Assembly: GCA_964019695.1 (NCBI GenBank)
Contig: OZ026520.1
Span: 92,260,913-92,324,912 of the forward strand
Source: Loripinus fragilis
Taxonomy: Eukaryota; Mollusca; Bivalvia; Lucinida; Lucinidae
Length of the DNA: 64,000 nucleotides
Direction of reading: 5' to 3'
The notes beneath the pieces were generated by a model. The model saw only the letters and a program-made list of their open reading frames with translations, ran no database searches and was not told the DNA's origin. Positions 34,655 to 45,671 of the stretch are shown here, piece after piece. Every line of letters begins with the position of its first letter. Position 1 is the stretch's first letter. Made by a program: the position numbers and the translations under genes.

Positions 34655-34790
34655 TAAACATTTGTTTTGTGTGCTTAAAAACCCATCTCATTTTGATGAT
34701 TCTTTTGAATAACAGCAACATATGTTTCAGCTGAGAAATAAGAAAAAAATTGTGTTTTAATTACACACTCTTATCTGATTTACAATTTTT
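34655..34790. repeat. Palindromic MITE (copy 7, decayed)
   Basis: AAACATTTGTTTTGTGTGCT, CCCATCTCATTTTGATGATTC and TTACACACTCTTATCTG. Confidence 0.65.
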
Positions 34791-34857
34791 TTTTCAATTT
34801 GAGCAAGTTCTTTGAATTATAGCATTTAAGTTTATATTGAGAGTGAGTTAGGACATG

Positions 34858-35160
34858 CGCAGATCCAGAAAGTTTTGTCAGAGGGGGTCCAACTTTTTTT
34901 CCCATTTTTGCAACTTTGACAACGTTTTGTTTTTTTAGTTCATGAGGGGTAGAGGGGAACCAAATACCACTTTTAGCGGGCCATCATCCGCCCGCCAGCG
35001 AAACGCCATTTTAATGACCAAACATTGAATGCTGGCTTGGCAGTTTGATGATTTTTCAGGGGATCCTGACCAGTACTGCTAAGAAACCCAATATTTTGGT
35101 GATTTTTCGTGGGGGGGGGGGGGGGGTGGTCCGGTCTCACTGTCCCCCCTCTGGATCAGG
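34858..35160. mobile_element. GGATCCAGA-family MITE with a 16-G run
   Basis: GCGCAGATCCAGAAAGTTTT at the left, CCCCCCTCTGGATCAGGG at the right, CGAAACGCCATTTTAATG in the middle. G run at 35,111-35,126. Confidence 0.72.
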
Positions 35161-35324
35161 GTATGTAGAAACCACCCTTGTTAGTGGGGTGGATGAACCA
35201 CTGTCCTTGTAAATTCTATACCCTGCTTTTCCAATCTATTGGATGAGACTTTAAGCCCTGACACTGTCTCCATATGAACCTAGCTGTTGGTAAGATGTTA
35301 AACACAAACAACAGAACTTTAGTT

Positions 35325-35525
35325 TAGAGTGTGTAATACAAAATAAATTAAATGAGTGCATACCAAAAAATTGATTTTCTTATTTCTAAACCAAAACATA
35401 TGTTGTAGGTACTCAAATGAATCGTCTCAATGAGACGGTTCTTTTGAGTACCCAAAACATGTTAAAACTGGTTGGTAAGAAAATATTTACAATTTTACGT
35501 TCAAAACTTGTGTTTATCTAAATCT
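35325..35525. repeat. Palindromic MITE (copy 8)
   Basis: GAGTGCATACCAAAAAATTG, AATCGTCTCAATGAGACGGTTC and TTATCTAAATCTATG. Confidence 0.85.
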
Positions 35526-35584
35526 ATGAAACACACACATATTAGGAGTCAGTTGAATACTTGTAGCATATTTTATTGTTGTAG

Positions 35585-35707
35585 CTCCCCCTCCGCCACG
35601 GAAGACACGGGCAGAGTTGATGAAAGATATTGATGCTGATTACTATGGTTACAGAGATGAAGATGATGGTGTTATAGCTCCGCTAGAACAGGAGGTGGAG
35701 AAAAAAG
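35585..35707 (+). CDS. isy1: ISY1 exon, PPPRKTRAELMK and YYGY segment
   Basis: 123 nt between TTGTAG and GTACGG. It encodes PPPPPRKTRAELMKDIDADY, then YGYRDEDDGVIAPLEQEVEK. The proline stretch is slightly longer than in the human protein. The open frame reads on past the donor into intron and MITE sequence. That extension is not coding. Confidence 0.96.
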
Positions 35708-35821
35708 GTACGGATCATTCCAAGGAATCTCCAATATCAGGGTGGGATTGCTATACCAATTATTATAATCATTCTAGAATTGCAGCAGTTTGGTTATATT
35801 ACAGTACAGGGGCAGGAATTA

Positions 35822-36055
35822 CAATGCCTCCTTAAAGTTAAGGAAGACTTAAGTTAAGAATTGATATTTCAACATGCTATATTAGATGCTAAATAAATTT
35901 TCTGGATCGATGCAGTACTTGTGATCAAAGATATCATTGTGATCTACCAAACAAATGAAACTATTTTGATTTTAATTAGTTTAAACGTTATTTTTCGCAT
36001 CCTGAAAATTAATCAATACTTAACTTAAGTCTTCCTTAACTTTAAGGAGGCACTG
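35822..36055. mobile_element. Tc1/mariner-like MITE, 234 bp, TA flanks
   Basis: TA then CAATGCCTCCTTAAAGTTAA with GGAAGACTTAAGTTAAG faces CTTAACTTAAGTCTTCC with TTAACTTTAAGGAGGCACTG then TA. The inverted ends exceed 40 bp with one mismatch in the first four bases. Non-coding. It lies in the intron after the YYGY exon. Confidence 0.85.
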
Positions 36056-36237
36056 TAATTCCGGGCCCAGTTCTTTTATTACACATATCATTATAACATG
36101 GTTTTGGAAAAAGCATGGTCCTGTGTGTGGCTCCCAAGTTTTATTATCATTGGACTTCTTTGTAAAATTGTCCCTTTAGAAAACAGTTTTACATAGCATT
36201 TTAAAAGGACTGTACTTTACAGTTATTGCCCACTTTG

Positions 36238-36425
36238 AGGGAGCACAGTGACTCAGTGGTAGAGTGCTTAACTCAAGACAGAGGGGCCACGGGTTCGAGC
36301 CTCACCGGAGTCACTGTGATGTGTCCTTGAGCGAGACACATTTATCCTGGATTAGTTGTGATTCAACCCAGGAAGACCCGTCCCGTCATAGTTGAAAAAT
36401 TGTTGACTGGGATATTAAGAATCAA
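36238..36425 (+). repeat. tRNA-derived SINE copy
   Basis: GAGCACAGTGACTCAGTGGT, GAGGGGCCACGGGTTCGAGC (near-canonical B box), CACTGTGATGTGTCCTTGAG, tail GAAAAATTGTTGACTGGG. Best preserved of the set. Confidence 0.9.
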
Positions 36426-36554
36426 AACAATGCCCACTTTGCCTGTCATAATAATGGATTTCAAATTTCCATCCCTTTGGTCTGACACCGCCCACCTAAA
36501 CGTAAGTAACACCATATCATTCAAATTTACTCCTTGAAAATCTATTGGCTGGGA

Positions 36555-36773
36555 CACTCATGGTTGAAAGTTTTCAGGGTTAACCCTGAATTCAGGATTT
36601 TGATGAATATGGGAGATTATAATAGCTTCTCTGATTAATTTTCAGATTATCTAAACACAATTAACCATTTAAACATGAAATAATTCTTCTTTGTAGGCAT
36701 CTAGAAGGTTTAAAATTTGAATTTTTAAATTTCAGGATTTTGGAAATTTTGAACTTTCACCCATGTTATTAAG
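36555..36773. mobile_element. TIR element CATGGTTGAAAGTTTTCA
   Basis: CATGGTTGAAAGTTTTCAGG at the left and TTTTGAACTTTCACCCATG at the right. The interior CCCTGAATTCAGGATTTTG and GATTATAATAGCTTCTCTGA is shared with the copy at 52,448-52,703. Confidence 0.78.
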
Positions 36774-36920
36774 TGATATACTGTAACTTAATCTGATTGA
36801 CTTGATCCTGAGTTTATTTGCTGTTTCACTGACATTGGGGTAGGCAGCAGGTGGCCAGATTTTCCAACACCAAACCTCCAGGCCTCTCTTTAAGGAAATT
36901 AACTCATTCGAAGTATACCG

Positions 36921-37240
36921 GGCCGCGTAGCACAGTCTGTAACGTGTCTGGTAACAGATGTGAGTCTGACTGCAGATCCAGGGGTCGCGAGTTAAATCCC
37001 AGCCCAGTCCCATTCTTTCGTGGAGATAGATCATTAAATAATTTCTATGGTCATTCTCTTCCCTTCCGCTGAATCATTCAACAAGGGTTGTTGTCAGTAA
37101 CAAGCGAAATTATGTACACGAAGTACTGGTTAACTGCTTGTTCAGAATTTCCCAGGAAAAGTGTGCTTAGGTGAACTGACTGTCCCGCCATGACCATAGC
37201 TGTTGACTTGGGATGTGAAGCAACAAAACAAACAAACAAA
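36921..37240 (+). repeat. Second tRNA-like SINE family
   Basis: CGCGTAGCACAGTCTGTAACG (A-box-like) and CAGGGGTCGCGAGTTAAATC (B-box-like) are followed by a body ending AGCTGTTGACTTGGGATGTG and an AAACAAACAAACAAA tail. It differs from the main SINE in the head but has a similar 3' end logic. Confidence 0.65.
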
Positions 37241-37261
37241 ATCATTTGAGGTATTTCTTTT

Positions 37262-37385
37262 AGCGCAGTGGCTGAGTGGTAGAGTGTTGGATCCAAGAGT
37301 AGCTAGTTCAAGACTCACTGTGCTGTGTCCTTTAGCGAGACACTTTATCCGCTGCTTAGGTACTGGTTCACCCTCGTTTAGTAAA
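37262..37385 (+). repeat. tRNA-derived SINE copy, truncated
   Basis: GCGCAGTGGCTGAGTGGTAG, CTAGTTCAAGACTCACTGTG, CTGTGTCCTTTAGCGAGAC, CTTAGGTACTGGTTCACC. It is truncated where a MITE end fragment begins, 45 bp before an ISY1 exon. Confidence 0.82.
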
Positions 37386-37429
37386 TTCAATAAAACATGA
37401 GCACTCATATAAGATTCTCTATTTCACAG

Positions 37430-37539
37430 CCATAGCGGAGAAAGTACGGGAATGGAAGGAGAGACAAGAAGCAATAGCTAGAGGAGAAATACCCAAAGAG
37501 ACAGAAGAAGAAATGGAGGAAGAAGTTTATAAACCTGAG
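37430..37539 (+). CDS. isy1: ISY1 exon, charged linker
   Basis: 110 nt between TTTCACAG and GTATAG. It encodes AIAEKVREWKERQEAIARGE followed by a Glu-rich run (TEEEMEEEVYKPE). The upstream polypyrimidine/acceptor region lies right at the end of a repeat fragment (37,385-37,424) that also occurs at 32,085 and 49,766. Confidence 0.93.
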
Positions 37540-37805
37540 GTATAGCTTTAGGATGTTTTATTCTGTTTAATTCTTTGCATGCTTTCTTGTCACCTGTTGA
37601 TTTTTTAACGATCAACTTTTTCAGAAAAGTCATTCAGGAATACCATGAGAGTGTCAGTTTTGTTCCAGATCTGACGATGTAGGGCCAAACTGATTGCAAG
37701 GGTTATCTAACATCAAATGAAAGAATTTTTCACTAGCATGCTTATGGACAGGTGCCCTTAAATTGTTTGTGCAGGATAACAGAGTAAAACAATGAATGGA
37801 TTTTT

Positions 37806-38137
37806 AATAATAAGACTTGAGTGAGGTTGGCGCCATGAAATTGGTTTAAGCCCTCTTGTAAAATATTTTACTGACCGTTCCAAGGCAGTACTTCTTTTGT
37901 GGATCTTTCTAATGTTTTTTAATGTTTTTTTTAATGTTTTTTCTGTCTTGTGTATGCTATGCCTTTGTGCGCCTCTGTTTATATGTGCCTTGTGGTCACC
38001 TGGTGGGAAAGGGCTGACCTTTTGGCTCTCGTTTGTGGTGACTTACTGTGAGTTTGTCACTTTCTCATTGGTATCCTGGGTCAGGTGTGGTACTAGATTG
38101 TATCGATTCCTGATCTTTGCACCTTTACTTTGGTTAA
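37806..38137 (+). repeat. Dispersed repeat, copy 1
   Basis: TTGGCGCCATGAAATTGGTT to GATCTTTGCACCTTTACTTT. Inverse-complement copies occur at 60,025-60,335 (near full) and 55,180-55,318 (partial). The open frame here and its antisense counterparts are therefore repeat-derived. Confidence 0.8.
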
Positions 38138-38149
38138 GTAGTGATATTT

Positions 38150-38868
38150 GGAATTGCTGATTCATTTTTTCTAAAGATAATTCCATCTGTCTTCTGACTG
38201 AGTAATCAGCCATTGATTAATCAATTTATGGTGTTGAATTGGATTTCATTATAATGGTAGTAAGAGATGAATCATGTTAAAACATGGTTTACAAATAATA
38301 GTTTAAGTGGCTTTGACTGATGTCCGTTCTAAGGTGTTGGTTCTGTTGTTGTTGATTAATTTTTTTTATTGTTGCTCCTGATGATGTTTGGTCTTTGTTT
38401 TGTAATGCAGTACTTAGTGTCTTGTCTAGTTTTGCAATTATCTCACTGAGAAAGAGAGCTGATTGCTTTACTTTAGTGACTAAGTCTGCAATTATGAACA
38501 TTTTCAGAAAAAAAATCTTTTCTTTTTCAATCATTTGTGAAAATAGAATTAAGTTCTGCTTTCACAATAAATCTGTTCACTACAGCTGAAAGAATGGAAA
38601 AGTGAATTATCTTATAAAAAGAGGTGATTTTTCTCCATAGTAATTTTTGTGTCCCTATAGAAATTCTAAACAGTTAATTTCTAACATAAATGCTGTTGTT
38701 TTGATAGTGATAATTTGTTAAGGCTTACGAACCTGGTAAAATGTATACCCCAATTTTAGCTTTATTACTTTGTTCCTGAAAATTAGAAACCTTATTTCTA
38801 AAAATAAAAGATAAAAAGTTACAGACTTTGCAGCTTTAAATGTAAACATTTTACTCTGGTTATTACAG
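38150..38868. other. Intronic, unassigned
   Basis: No recognised repeat or exon before the ISY1 exon at 38,869. Confidence 0.4.
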
Positions 38869-38958
38869 GATATTGACATGGAAGAGGCAGAATTAGAAGA
38901 GATAGAAACCGACATTCCACATTTTATTGCTCATGTACCAGTACCCTCACAAAAAGAC
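38869..38958 (+). CDS. isy1: ISY1 exon, HFIAHVPVPSQKD segment
   Basis: 90 nt, phase 0 at both ends, between TTACAG and GTACGT. It encodes DIDMEEAELEEIETDIPHFI followed by AHVPVPSQKD, the signature near the ISY1 C-terminus. Confidence 0.96.
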
Positions 38959-38994
38959 GTACGTATATAATCAATATGGGTCTTGTCCTGAGAA

Positions 38995-39115
38995 AATCTG
39001 ATTTTTGTTACATGCGAACAACAAAGATGTAGACCAGCCTGCGCATCGGTATTGTCTGATCAGCGCCTATGTTATAACTTGCTACATGCCAAATTTCAAT
39101 ATTCTAGCTGGTGTA
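38995..39115. repeat. Fragment of the GCCTGCGCATCGG element family
   Basis: TAGACCAGCCTGCGCATCGG and TCTGATCAGCGCC match the middle of the elements at 12,908 and 43,505. The outer arms are missing. Confidence 0.6.
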
Positions 39116-39150
39116 AGTCTCTGTAGATAAGCAGTCTTACCGATACAGTA

Positions 39151-39357
39151 CAGTCCCCTTTTTAATGCTATGTTTGGAGTCCATAGGAACGGACTGTATT
39201 ATAAGCAAATCACTCAGTTTACTTAAAGGGACAATTTTAGAAATTGTAGGAAAAATGACCATTCCATGATCATATTCCTATAATTCATTTGTAAAATTCC
39301 TTGGGAGCCACAAAATGAGCAAATCTATTTTATAATGTTGTTGTTATAAATGGGCTG
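39151..39357. mobile_element. pogo-like MITE with TA flanks
   Basis: TA then CAGTCCCCTTTTTAATGC faces GTTATAAATGGGCTG then TA. A shorter relative of the element at 8,968. Confidence 0.65.
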
Positions 39358-40439
39358 TACTACACTTAGGTTGCAAGTGGTAAAGTTCCATCAGTACATT
39401 TGTCAACATGCATCCAAGAAGCTAACTTTGTTACTCGGGAGTCATTTAAGCTACAGTGTTTGTATTTGATATACAGTTCAGGATCCGATTGTATCAACAC
39501 GTCATTAGCCTAACGACAAATTAGCGGCTAATACGTTATTAAAACGCTAATGACGTATTAGTTAATAGCGGCATTACAGTGGGTTGTACAAAAGGTTCAT
39601 TTAGCCGACGTTAGTTAATAACGCGCTAATGACGAACCTCGTCATTAAAATTAACGTGAACCAGTCGCCTACAATTTCCGGTCGATAAACAAAACAATTT
39701 GTTAGATCTAATCTAAGTTCGTTTGAACAAAAGAAAGAAATTTAAAACAAATGAATGTTGGTACGAAGTCAACTGTTTCATCTTTTGTCAAATTCACGAA
39801 GAATCAGGGTTTCGATCACTAAAACAGTCGATTGAGGAGAGACTTATGAGTGAGAAGCTACATGATTAACAGTGGAACTATCCCCTATTGCTTTCTTTTT
39901 AAAGTTTTTTTATGATTTTATTCAAATTAATCCGATTTCTGACATACAAATTATTCACGACTACTTATCATCGCAATTCCAATATCGGGAACGAACTTAA
40001 AACGCTGAATGTTTTGCTAAACCAGCATTGAGATTCGTCAGTGATATGCATAAATCAAAGAAAACAGCTTGTTGTGTAAGGTCGCCTACAAGTATATCCT
40101 TATAAAATAGCATTTGAATTCTCTTTGGTCCAGGAAATTTCCATCCAATTCTTCTCAAATTAGAGTCAGCAGAAAAAATGTTTGCCTTGTAATCGATGCG
40201 AGATTGCATGACGATGGCAAACTGACGCTCAGACAGAGCGAATCTTAAAGCCACATTCCCTAATTGGGTTTCTGCAGTAAGTTGAATTTGAACCACGACA
40301 TATGATTTACAACAGTGTGGCTTTTGACAAATGTAGATTCAGACGAGCCTGTGCAGCCCCCTTTTAAGCTTAGAAACTCCAAATGATGTTTGGTCAGTAG
40401 CTTAACAGTTATAGAATTTTCAAGCGACTAGCAAATGCC

Positions 40440-40510
40440 CTGAGTGAGTGTGAGGAGGGAGTGTGTGTGTGGTGGTGGTGGTGGTGTGTGTGTGTGTGTG
40501 GAGGGGGGCG
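40440..40510. repeat. GTG/GT-rich microsatellite
   Basis: GTGTGTGTGTGGTGGTGG...GTGTGTGTGTGTGTG. The open frame across it is low-complexity. Confidence 0.9.
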
Positions 40511-40785
40511 TACCTTCAATATCATTTTTCTTGTTACATAATGGTAGACACAAGCAACTACTGTTTTCCCTTAAAAATTATCGGGTATACCCAAGTGCGT
40601 TACTGAGGCATTTTATAGAGTACGCAATCTTGAGGGGTCTGGTGGTACTCCCCCTGTATGGGACCAGGGATGAAGCCCTGTGGCAGAAATGGTTTTAGGG
40701 CATCCCAAAGGGCTAAAATGGGCCCCAAAGACACACATCTAAAACACTATTAGCTACATTTTTCTTCCAAAATCAAATTAAATAT

Positions 40786-40978
40786 AGAAAAACCAGTCTT
40801 AAGCGGCCACTCAAAAACAAGTCCAAAACTTGGTTTTCAAGACCAATAATCGGTTAATGTAGGTCAAAAATGGAGAATTCTGCAATACTTCCGACCTTCA
40901 TAAAGGTACCTTTTGTCATGAAGATAGTTTTTTTCTTCTATTTTTGAATGGCCGCTAAAGACAGGTTTTTTTGTACCT
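40786..40978. mobile_element. ACAGTAAAACCTGT-type TIR element (copy 3)
   Basis: AAAACCAGTCTTAAGCGGCCACTCAAAAA faces TTTTTGAATGGCCGCTAAAG followed by ACAGGTTTTTTTGTA. Confidence 0.75.
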
Positions 40979-41756
40979 AAAACCTGTACTAGTTGCTGCG
41001 TCAAGTAGTACGCACATGCCTATTTGCGTACATGTAGGTACGTTCCTGATGCCCCATAAATTATTCCCATCCGGTACCTTATCCTTATAATTTTTCTGTG
41101 AACCGCTAAAATATGTAGTAACTCAAAAATTTGAGCCAAGAAACAAATGATCAAGGATACGCATATATTAAAACATCAAGAGACGCCTACCGCCACCCCA
41201 CTGGGATCATACCCCATAAATTATATGTGCTGCGCTATTGTGGGTGATATTATAGATTGTTCATGGATGTCTAACTTTGTCTTCCAGTGCCAATAGTAGA
41301 AAAAAGACTGTGTCTGGCCAGACGTTACTTCATCAGTAACATAGCTACAAAAAGTAACAAAAATTAACCTGGCTATATAATCAGTGAATCTACATGCATA
41401 TCCTGATAACATGTCGAAAACGTATGCAAAGTTTTAAAAATAGTGTACACATCCAGTAAAACATTTATCAGATACGCTCTTATAATTATTACCCGATGTG
41501 AATATTTTGCATTTTTTTATGAAAGATGCAAATACAGGCTATTGAAAGTCGTTTTGGTTACGATTGCGAAGATAGACAGTCGTGTAAATGTGAAACGTCA
41601 CAAAAATCACCTGATGTTTCATTTGACAGCGCACTGATAATTCAGTTTGTTACACTGTTTATGTGCCGGCCACAGCCCATTGGTAGAAATCAACAGAAGC
41701 CAGAAGACCACGATTACATGTACCACCTAGGCTGCCTCTATTATCTGTCCCTCATG

Positions 41757-42062
41757 CACGAATCCAGATTGTGTGTGTGTGTGGGGGGGTGGGGAGGGGT
41801 CCTGACCCCCCTGAGAAATCACAAAAATATAGGGTTTCTTAGCACTACTGGTCCAGATCCCCTGTAAAAATCAAAAAGCTTCCAAGCCAGCATCCATGTT
41901 TGGCCATCATCCGCACAGCAACGAAACGTTTCGCTAACGGGCCGATGATGGCCCTCTAATAGTGGTATTTGGATCCTCTATCTCCACATTGAGAAAAAAC
42001 AAAACTACAAAAAAAACGCTGTTAAAGTTTGACCCTCTATGACAAAACTTTCAGGATCCGCG
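41757..42062. mobile_element. GGATCCAGA-family MITE
   Basis: CACGAATCCAGATTGTGTG at the left, ACAAAACTTTCAGGATCCGCG at the right, and inverted GGCCATCATCCGC...GATGATGGCC arms. Confidence 0.7.
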
Positions 42063-42417
42063 ATTGTCTCTGTACCCACTCCCCACCCACAAGAAACCAA
42101 TCATACCTGCAGTGCAGACCGGGGATTATTAGAGCAATATCGCCTTTCGACAGTAATGTCTATCATTGGCAAAGCCTACAAGCCCCCGCCCCTTCAATAA
42201 CAGGCACAGAATTTGTTATATCCCAATCGTGGAACTAGTTTATACTTAACACCGTATTCCCTCAAGAAAAGAAGAAGAAAAGAATGACACCTAATGCAGA
42301 ATAGTCGTTCAAAGCATTAATTAACACATTGTGCGATATTATCATTCTCTCTTTTCTTAAACGCCGTTATTGTCAAAGGGAAACACAATCACAAATTTTG
42401 CTTAAACTAGAATTGTT

Positions 42418-43165
42418 CTTCAACGAAAAAACAGATGTCTCCCCCTTTTAGGAATAAAAAATCACAAAATTGTGTTTTGTTATGTTACAAGGGGAATGAG
42501 TTGAAAAATATATATGCAACAGTTATTGTTCTTATGCATGACACGTTGTCTGAATGTTTACAAATATATGAAGTTTCGTTGAAATATCTCTGACGGTTAT
42601 CAAGTTATAGAGCAGACACAGTTTTGTGATGGAGACACACGAACAAATGCAAGGGGAAAAAGTACATGCAACAGTTATGGTTCTTGTGCATGACACGTCG
42701 TCTGAATGTGCTTTACAAATGTATGAAAATTTGTTGAAATACCTCAAATGGTTATGGACACGAAATAGCATTGCAAATGATCAAAGGGAAACAACTCCAA
42801 AATATCCAAAGCGGAGTTATGGTTTTTCTTTGTGACACATTGTCTCACTGTGCTCTAGAAGTGCATGGAGTTTCAACCAAATAGCTTTATATTAACAGTG
42901 TTCAACTTACAGAGCAGACCAAACAAATGCATTTAGTTTTGTTACAAGAGGAATTATTTGAAAAATTAACATGCAAGAGTTATGGATCTTGTGCATGACA
43001 CGTCGTCTGAATGTGCCCTACAAATGTAAGAAGTTTCGTCGAAATATCACTTACGGTTTTTAAGTTATAGAGCGGGCACTATTTTGTGACGGACAGACAG
43101 ATAGATGGATGGACGCAAGGCGAAAAACAATATGTCTCCCGACTCTTCCAGCGGGAGACATAAAT
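42418..43165. repeat. Tandem 220-300 bp repeat within ATGTCTCCC ends
   Basis: The phrase GTGCATGACACGTCGTCTGAATG or a variant occurs near 42,535, 42,688, 42,834 and 42,992, followed each time by a GAAGTTTCGTCGAAATATC-like stretch and an AGTTATAGAGC stretch. The block begins AGATGTCTCCCCCT and ends TATGTCTCCCGAC with GCGGGAGACATAA. Non-coding. Confidence 0.75.
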
Positions 43166-43179
43166 ATTCCTTGTTTGTT

Positions 43180-44070
43180 TTTGTATACGCGTATCAGCTT
43201 TAACTCTCTGTTTCCGTGCGATCTTCTTCTGAACCAGTGAATGGACTTTGACCAAAACTTGGAGAGAGTTGATTAGATTTGGTGACTTTGACCTAATTTT
43301 CGAGGTCACCATCATATGAAGGCTGTTTTTTTTTATAGTGTGTGAATTTTAACCAAATGCATAGATACATTGTTTGGGGAGGGGGGTAATTTTATTTTCA
43401 CGGTCACACCAGCACTTTGAAATGTCAGATTTGACCAAAATAGGATTTCCGCATGTGATTTCTTGAACCGAGCAATGGAACAATGGATTCTGGTCAATTT
43501 TTATATATGAGCCTCGTCGCGAGAAAACATTTCTTCGTTTTTTTTTAAACAACACAGGCCGTACTAGCCTGCGCATCGGCGCAGTCTGATCAGCGCCTTT
43601 GTTGTTCACTTTTTGGAGAGTATCATTTGTAAACTTGCTGCAGGTAAAATTTCAGTTTACTGTAGCTGAGGAGACTTGTTTGAAACCAGTTTTGTCAGAA
43701 ACCCTGAAGACAGGTTTTCGCACGATGAGGCCCAAATTTTTATTGTTTTATTGCAGTACAATAAAGAGTTGGTGACTTGACCTAATCTTATAGGCCACCA
43801 TCCCTTTAAGACTGAATATCAGCATTTTCTGAGCTCTCTATCGTTTGAACCCTTAGGTGGATTTTCATAGATACACTGTTTGGAGTCGGAAAAGAGTTAA
43901 TTAGATTTAGGTTACCCTGGTCTTGAGCTTTTTTTTTCAAACTCACACCAGCAATTTCAAATTTCAAGTTTTGACCAAAATTGTGTTCAGGCATTCTATA
44001 TCCCAGGTATTCCTTGGAATATGTTGTTTGATTGATTGATTTGAAACTTAACTTCCCAGTAAACATTTTT
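43180..44070. repeat. Diverged repeat block interrupted by a foldback MITE
   Basis: GAGTTGATTAGATTTGGTGAC with TGACCTAATTTTCGAGGTCA near 43,270 recurs as GAGTTAATTAGATTTAGGT and TGACCTAATCTTATAGGCC near 43,780-43,910. The TATGAGCCTCG...GATGAGGCCCA element at 43,505-43,735 sits between them. Confidence 0.6.
43505..43735. mobile_element. Foldback MITE with TGAGCCTCG/CGATGAGGCCCA ends
   Basis: ATGAGCCTCGTCGCGAGAAAAC faces GGTTTTCGCACGATGAGGCCC. The internal stem GCCTGCGCATCGGCGCAGTC matches the 12,908 copy. Confidence 0.78.
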
Positions 44071-44074
44071 CAGT

Positions 44075-44222
44075 TACATGTATTTCGGGACGGTTCTAAG
44101 TCCTAGGCTAAACCAGTGTTCAGCAAGGATAAATGTGTCTTTCTCAAAGATTATAGTGACGCCGATGAGACTCGAACCCGCAACTCCTTGGTCTCGAGTC
44201 AAGCACTCTACCACTCAGCAGA
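44075..44222 (-). repeat. tRNA-derived SINE copy
   Basis: GACGGTTCTAAGTCC, CAGCAAGGATAAATGTGTCT, GAGACTCGAACCCGCAACTC, GCACTCTACCACTCAGC. Confidence 0.85.
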
Positions 44223-44519
44223 TTTGATGTCGCATCAATATCTGAGCTGAAAATGTAAATGTAGGCTTTTTTTAAAAAATGAAATATATGTTTAAAGAAC
44301 GAGAAAAAAACAAAGGCGTCCTCGGCTTATGCAGAATAGGGATAACCATATTCACAATTGTCATTTCGGGATGTGTATCGTCGGATATGTTCGCAAATCA
44401 CGTTTAATGGCTCGGCTCGCGTGTCGTTGTAAAACTAAATTTCCGACCGTTTAGCCGATGGTGTGCCCCACTCAAATGAAAATTTTGAACACATTAATCC
44501 CGTAAATGTCACTGTAAGT

Positions 44520-44768
44520 CAACATGTGCAGTTCCTGATTTTATTTTTAGTTGATGATCCAAATACCACAAAAAGCGAATCGCCATTATTATTAAAATGG
44601 CGTTTCGTCGCTGGCGTGCCGATGATGGCCCAACATTGAATGCTGGCTTCCTCTATAGCTTCATGATTTTTCAGGGGATCTGGACCATTATTACAAGGAA
44701 ACCCTATTTCAGGGGGGGGGTCCAGACCCCCTGCACCCCCCCCCCCCAACCCTGTTGATCCGCAAATG
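44520..44768. mobile_element. GGATCCAGA-family MITE with G and C runs
   Basis: AATGGCGTTTCGTCGC with GATGATGGCCCAACATTGAA, AGGGGATCTGGACC, then a G run and a C run facing each other around CCAGACCCCCTG, ending GTTGATCCGCAAATG. Confidence 0.7.
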
Positions 44769-44947
44769 CCACAATTACACATTGTAGACCAACTCACTGC
44801 ACCATGAGAAAGATACACATAACATTGACAGTTATTACATGACAACTAGAAGGCATTACCAGCTCTCTCTTCCCCAGCGAGATGATTACAAACCTAGAAA
44901 AGACACACCACTACGGCAATTTGGGTTTTGTTTGTTTGTTTGATTTG

Positions 44948-45132
44948 ATTCTTTACGTTCCATCAACAATATTTCAGTTAAACAGGGACGGGTCTTCCTG
45001 GGTTGATCCATTACTTAGCTAGGATAAATGTGTTTTGCCCAAGGACCACATCGCAGTGACGTCTGTGAGGTTCGAACTCGCGGCCCCTCGGTCTCGAGTC
45101 AAGCACTCTACCACTGAGCCACTGCGCTCCCA
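44948..45132 (-). repeat. tRNA-derived SINE copy
   Basis: CATCAACAATATTTCAGTTA, AGGGACGGGTCTTCCTGGG, GGTTCGAACTCGCGGCCCC, CTCTACCACTGAGCCACTG. Confidence 0.88.
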
Positions 45133-45671
45133 TCAATTTGTGTTTCGTCACTTATTCTGGTGTTAAGGTAGCTTTCTCATCATGTTCAATTTATTCATTT
45201 AATCACAGATAAATATCCCAAAGTGCTTGGGTTCCGATTGATTTTTGTTCATCAAATTCAAATTGTATCTTTTAGCTTTAAAATTATATGAAAACTTTAA
45301 CGTTTGATGACTATGCATGAAATAGCTAATTACAGTTTTGTCATCGTGGATAATTAATCAATGACAAAACCGTATAATTATGACTAAAGCTTAAATGATA
45401 ATTTTTTAATATAACTGTAAAGAAACACATTTAAAATCTGTTTATCTCAGTTTTGGCAAAACAACACATACATGTAGGTTGTTAACTAAATGATTCAATC
45501 TCAAAGCAAACATATCCGAAAGTTCTCATTTCTGTCAGCCTTTATTTGAAGGTAATTTTACTATATAATAACACCGGAATGGATGACAAACCCCAAATTG
45601 CCGTAGTATTTTGACCACAGTGTAGAAGCAGGTGTTGCCAAAAAAAAAGTCAACACTATATCAATGTACTA

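Noticed and set aside
35708..35835. Extension of the ISY1 YYGY exon to the end of its open frame
   Set aside because: A GTACGG donor at 35,708 gives the correct phase to the next exon, and the extension runs into a Tc1-like MITE.
37897..38160. An 87-codon hydrophobic frame that looks like a membrane protein
   Set aside because: It is contained in a dispersed repeat that recurs inverted at 55,180 and 60,025.
40444..40698. An 84-codon frame starting in Cys/Val/Gly repeats
   Set aside because: It is a translation of a GTG/GT microsatellite followed by chance sequence.
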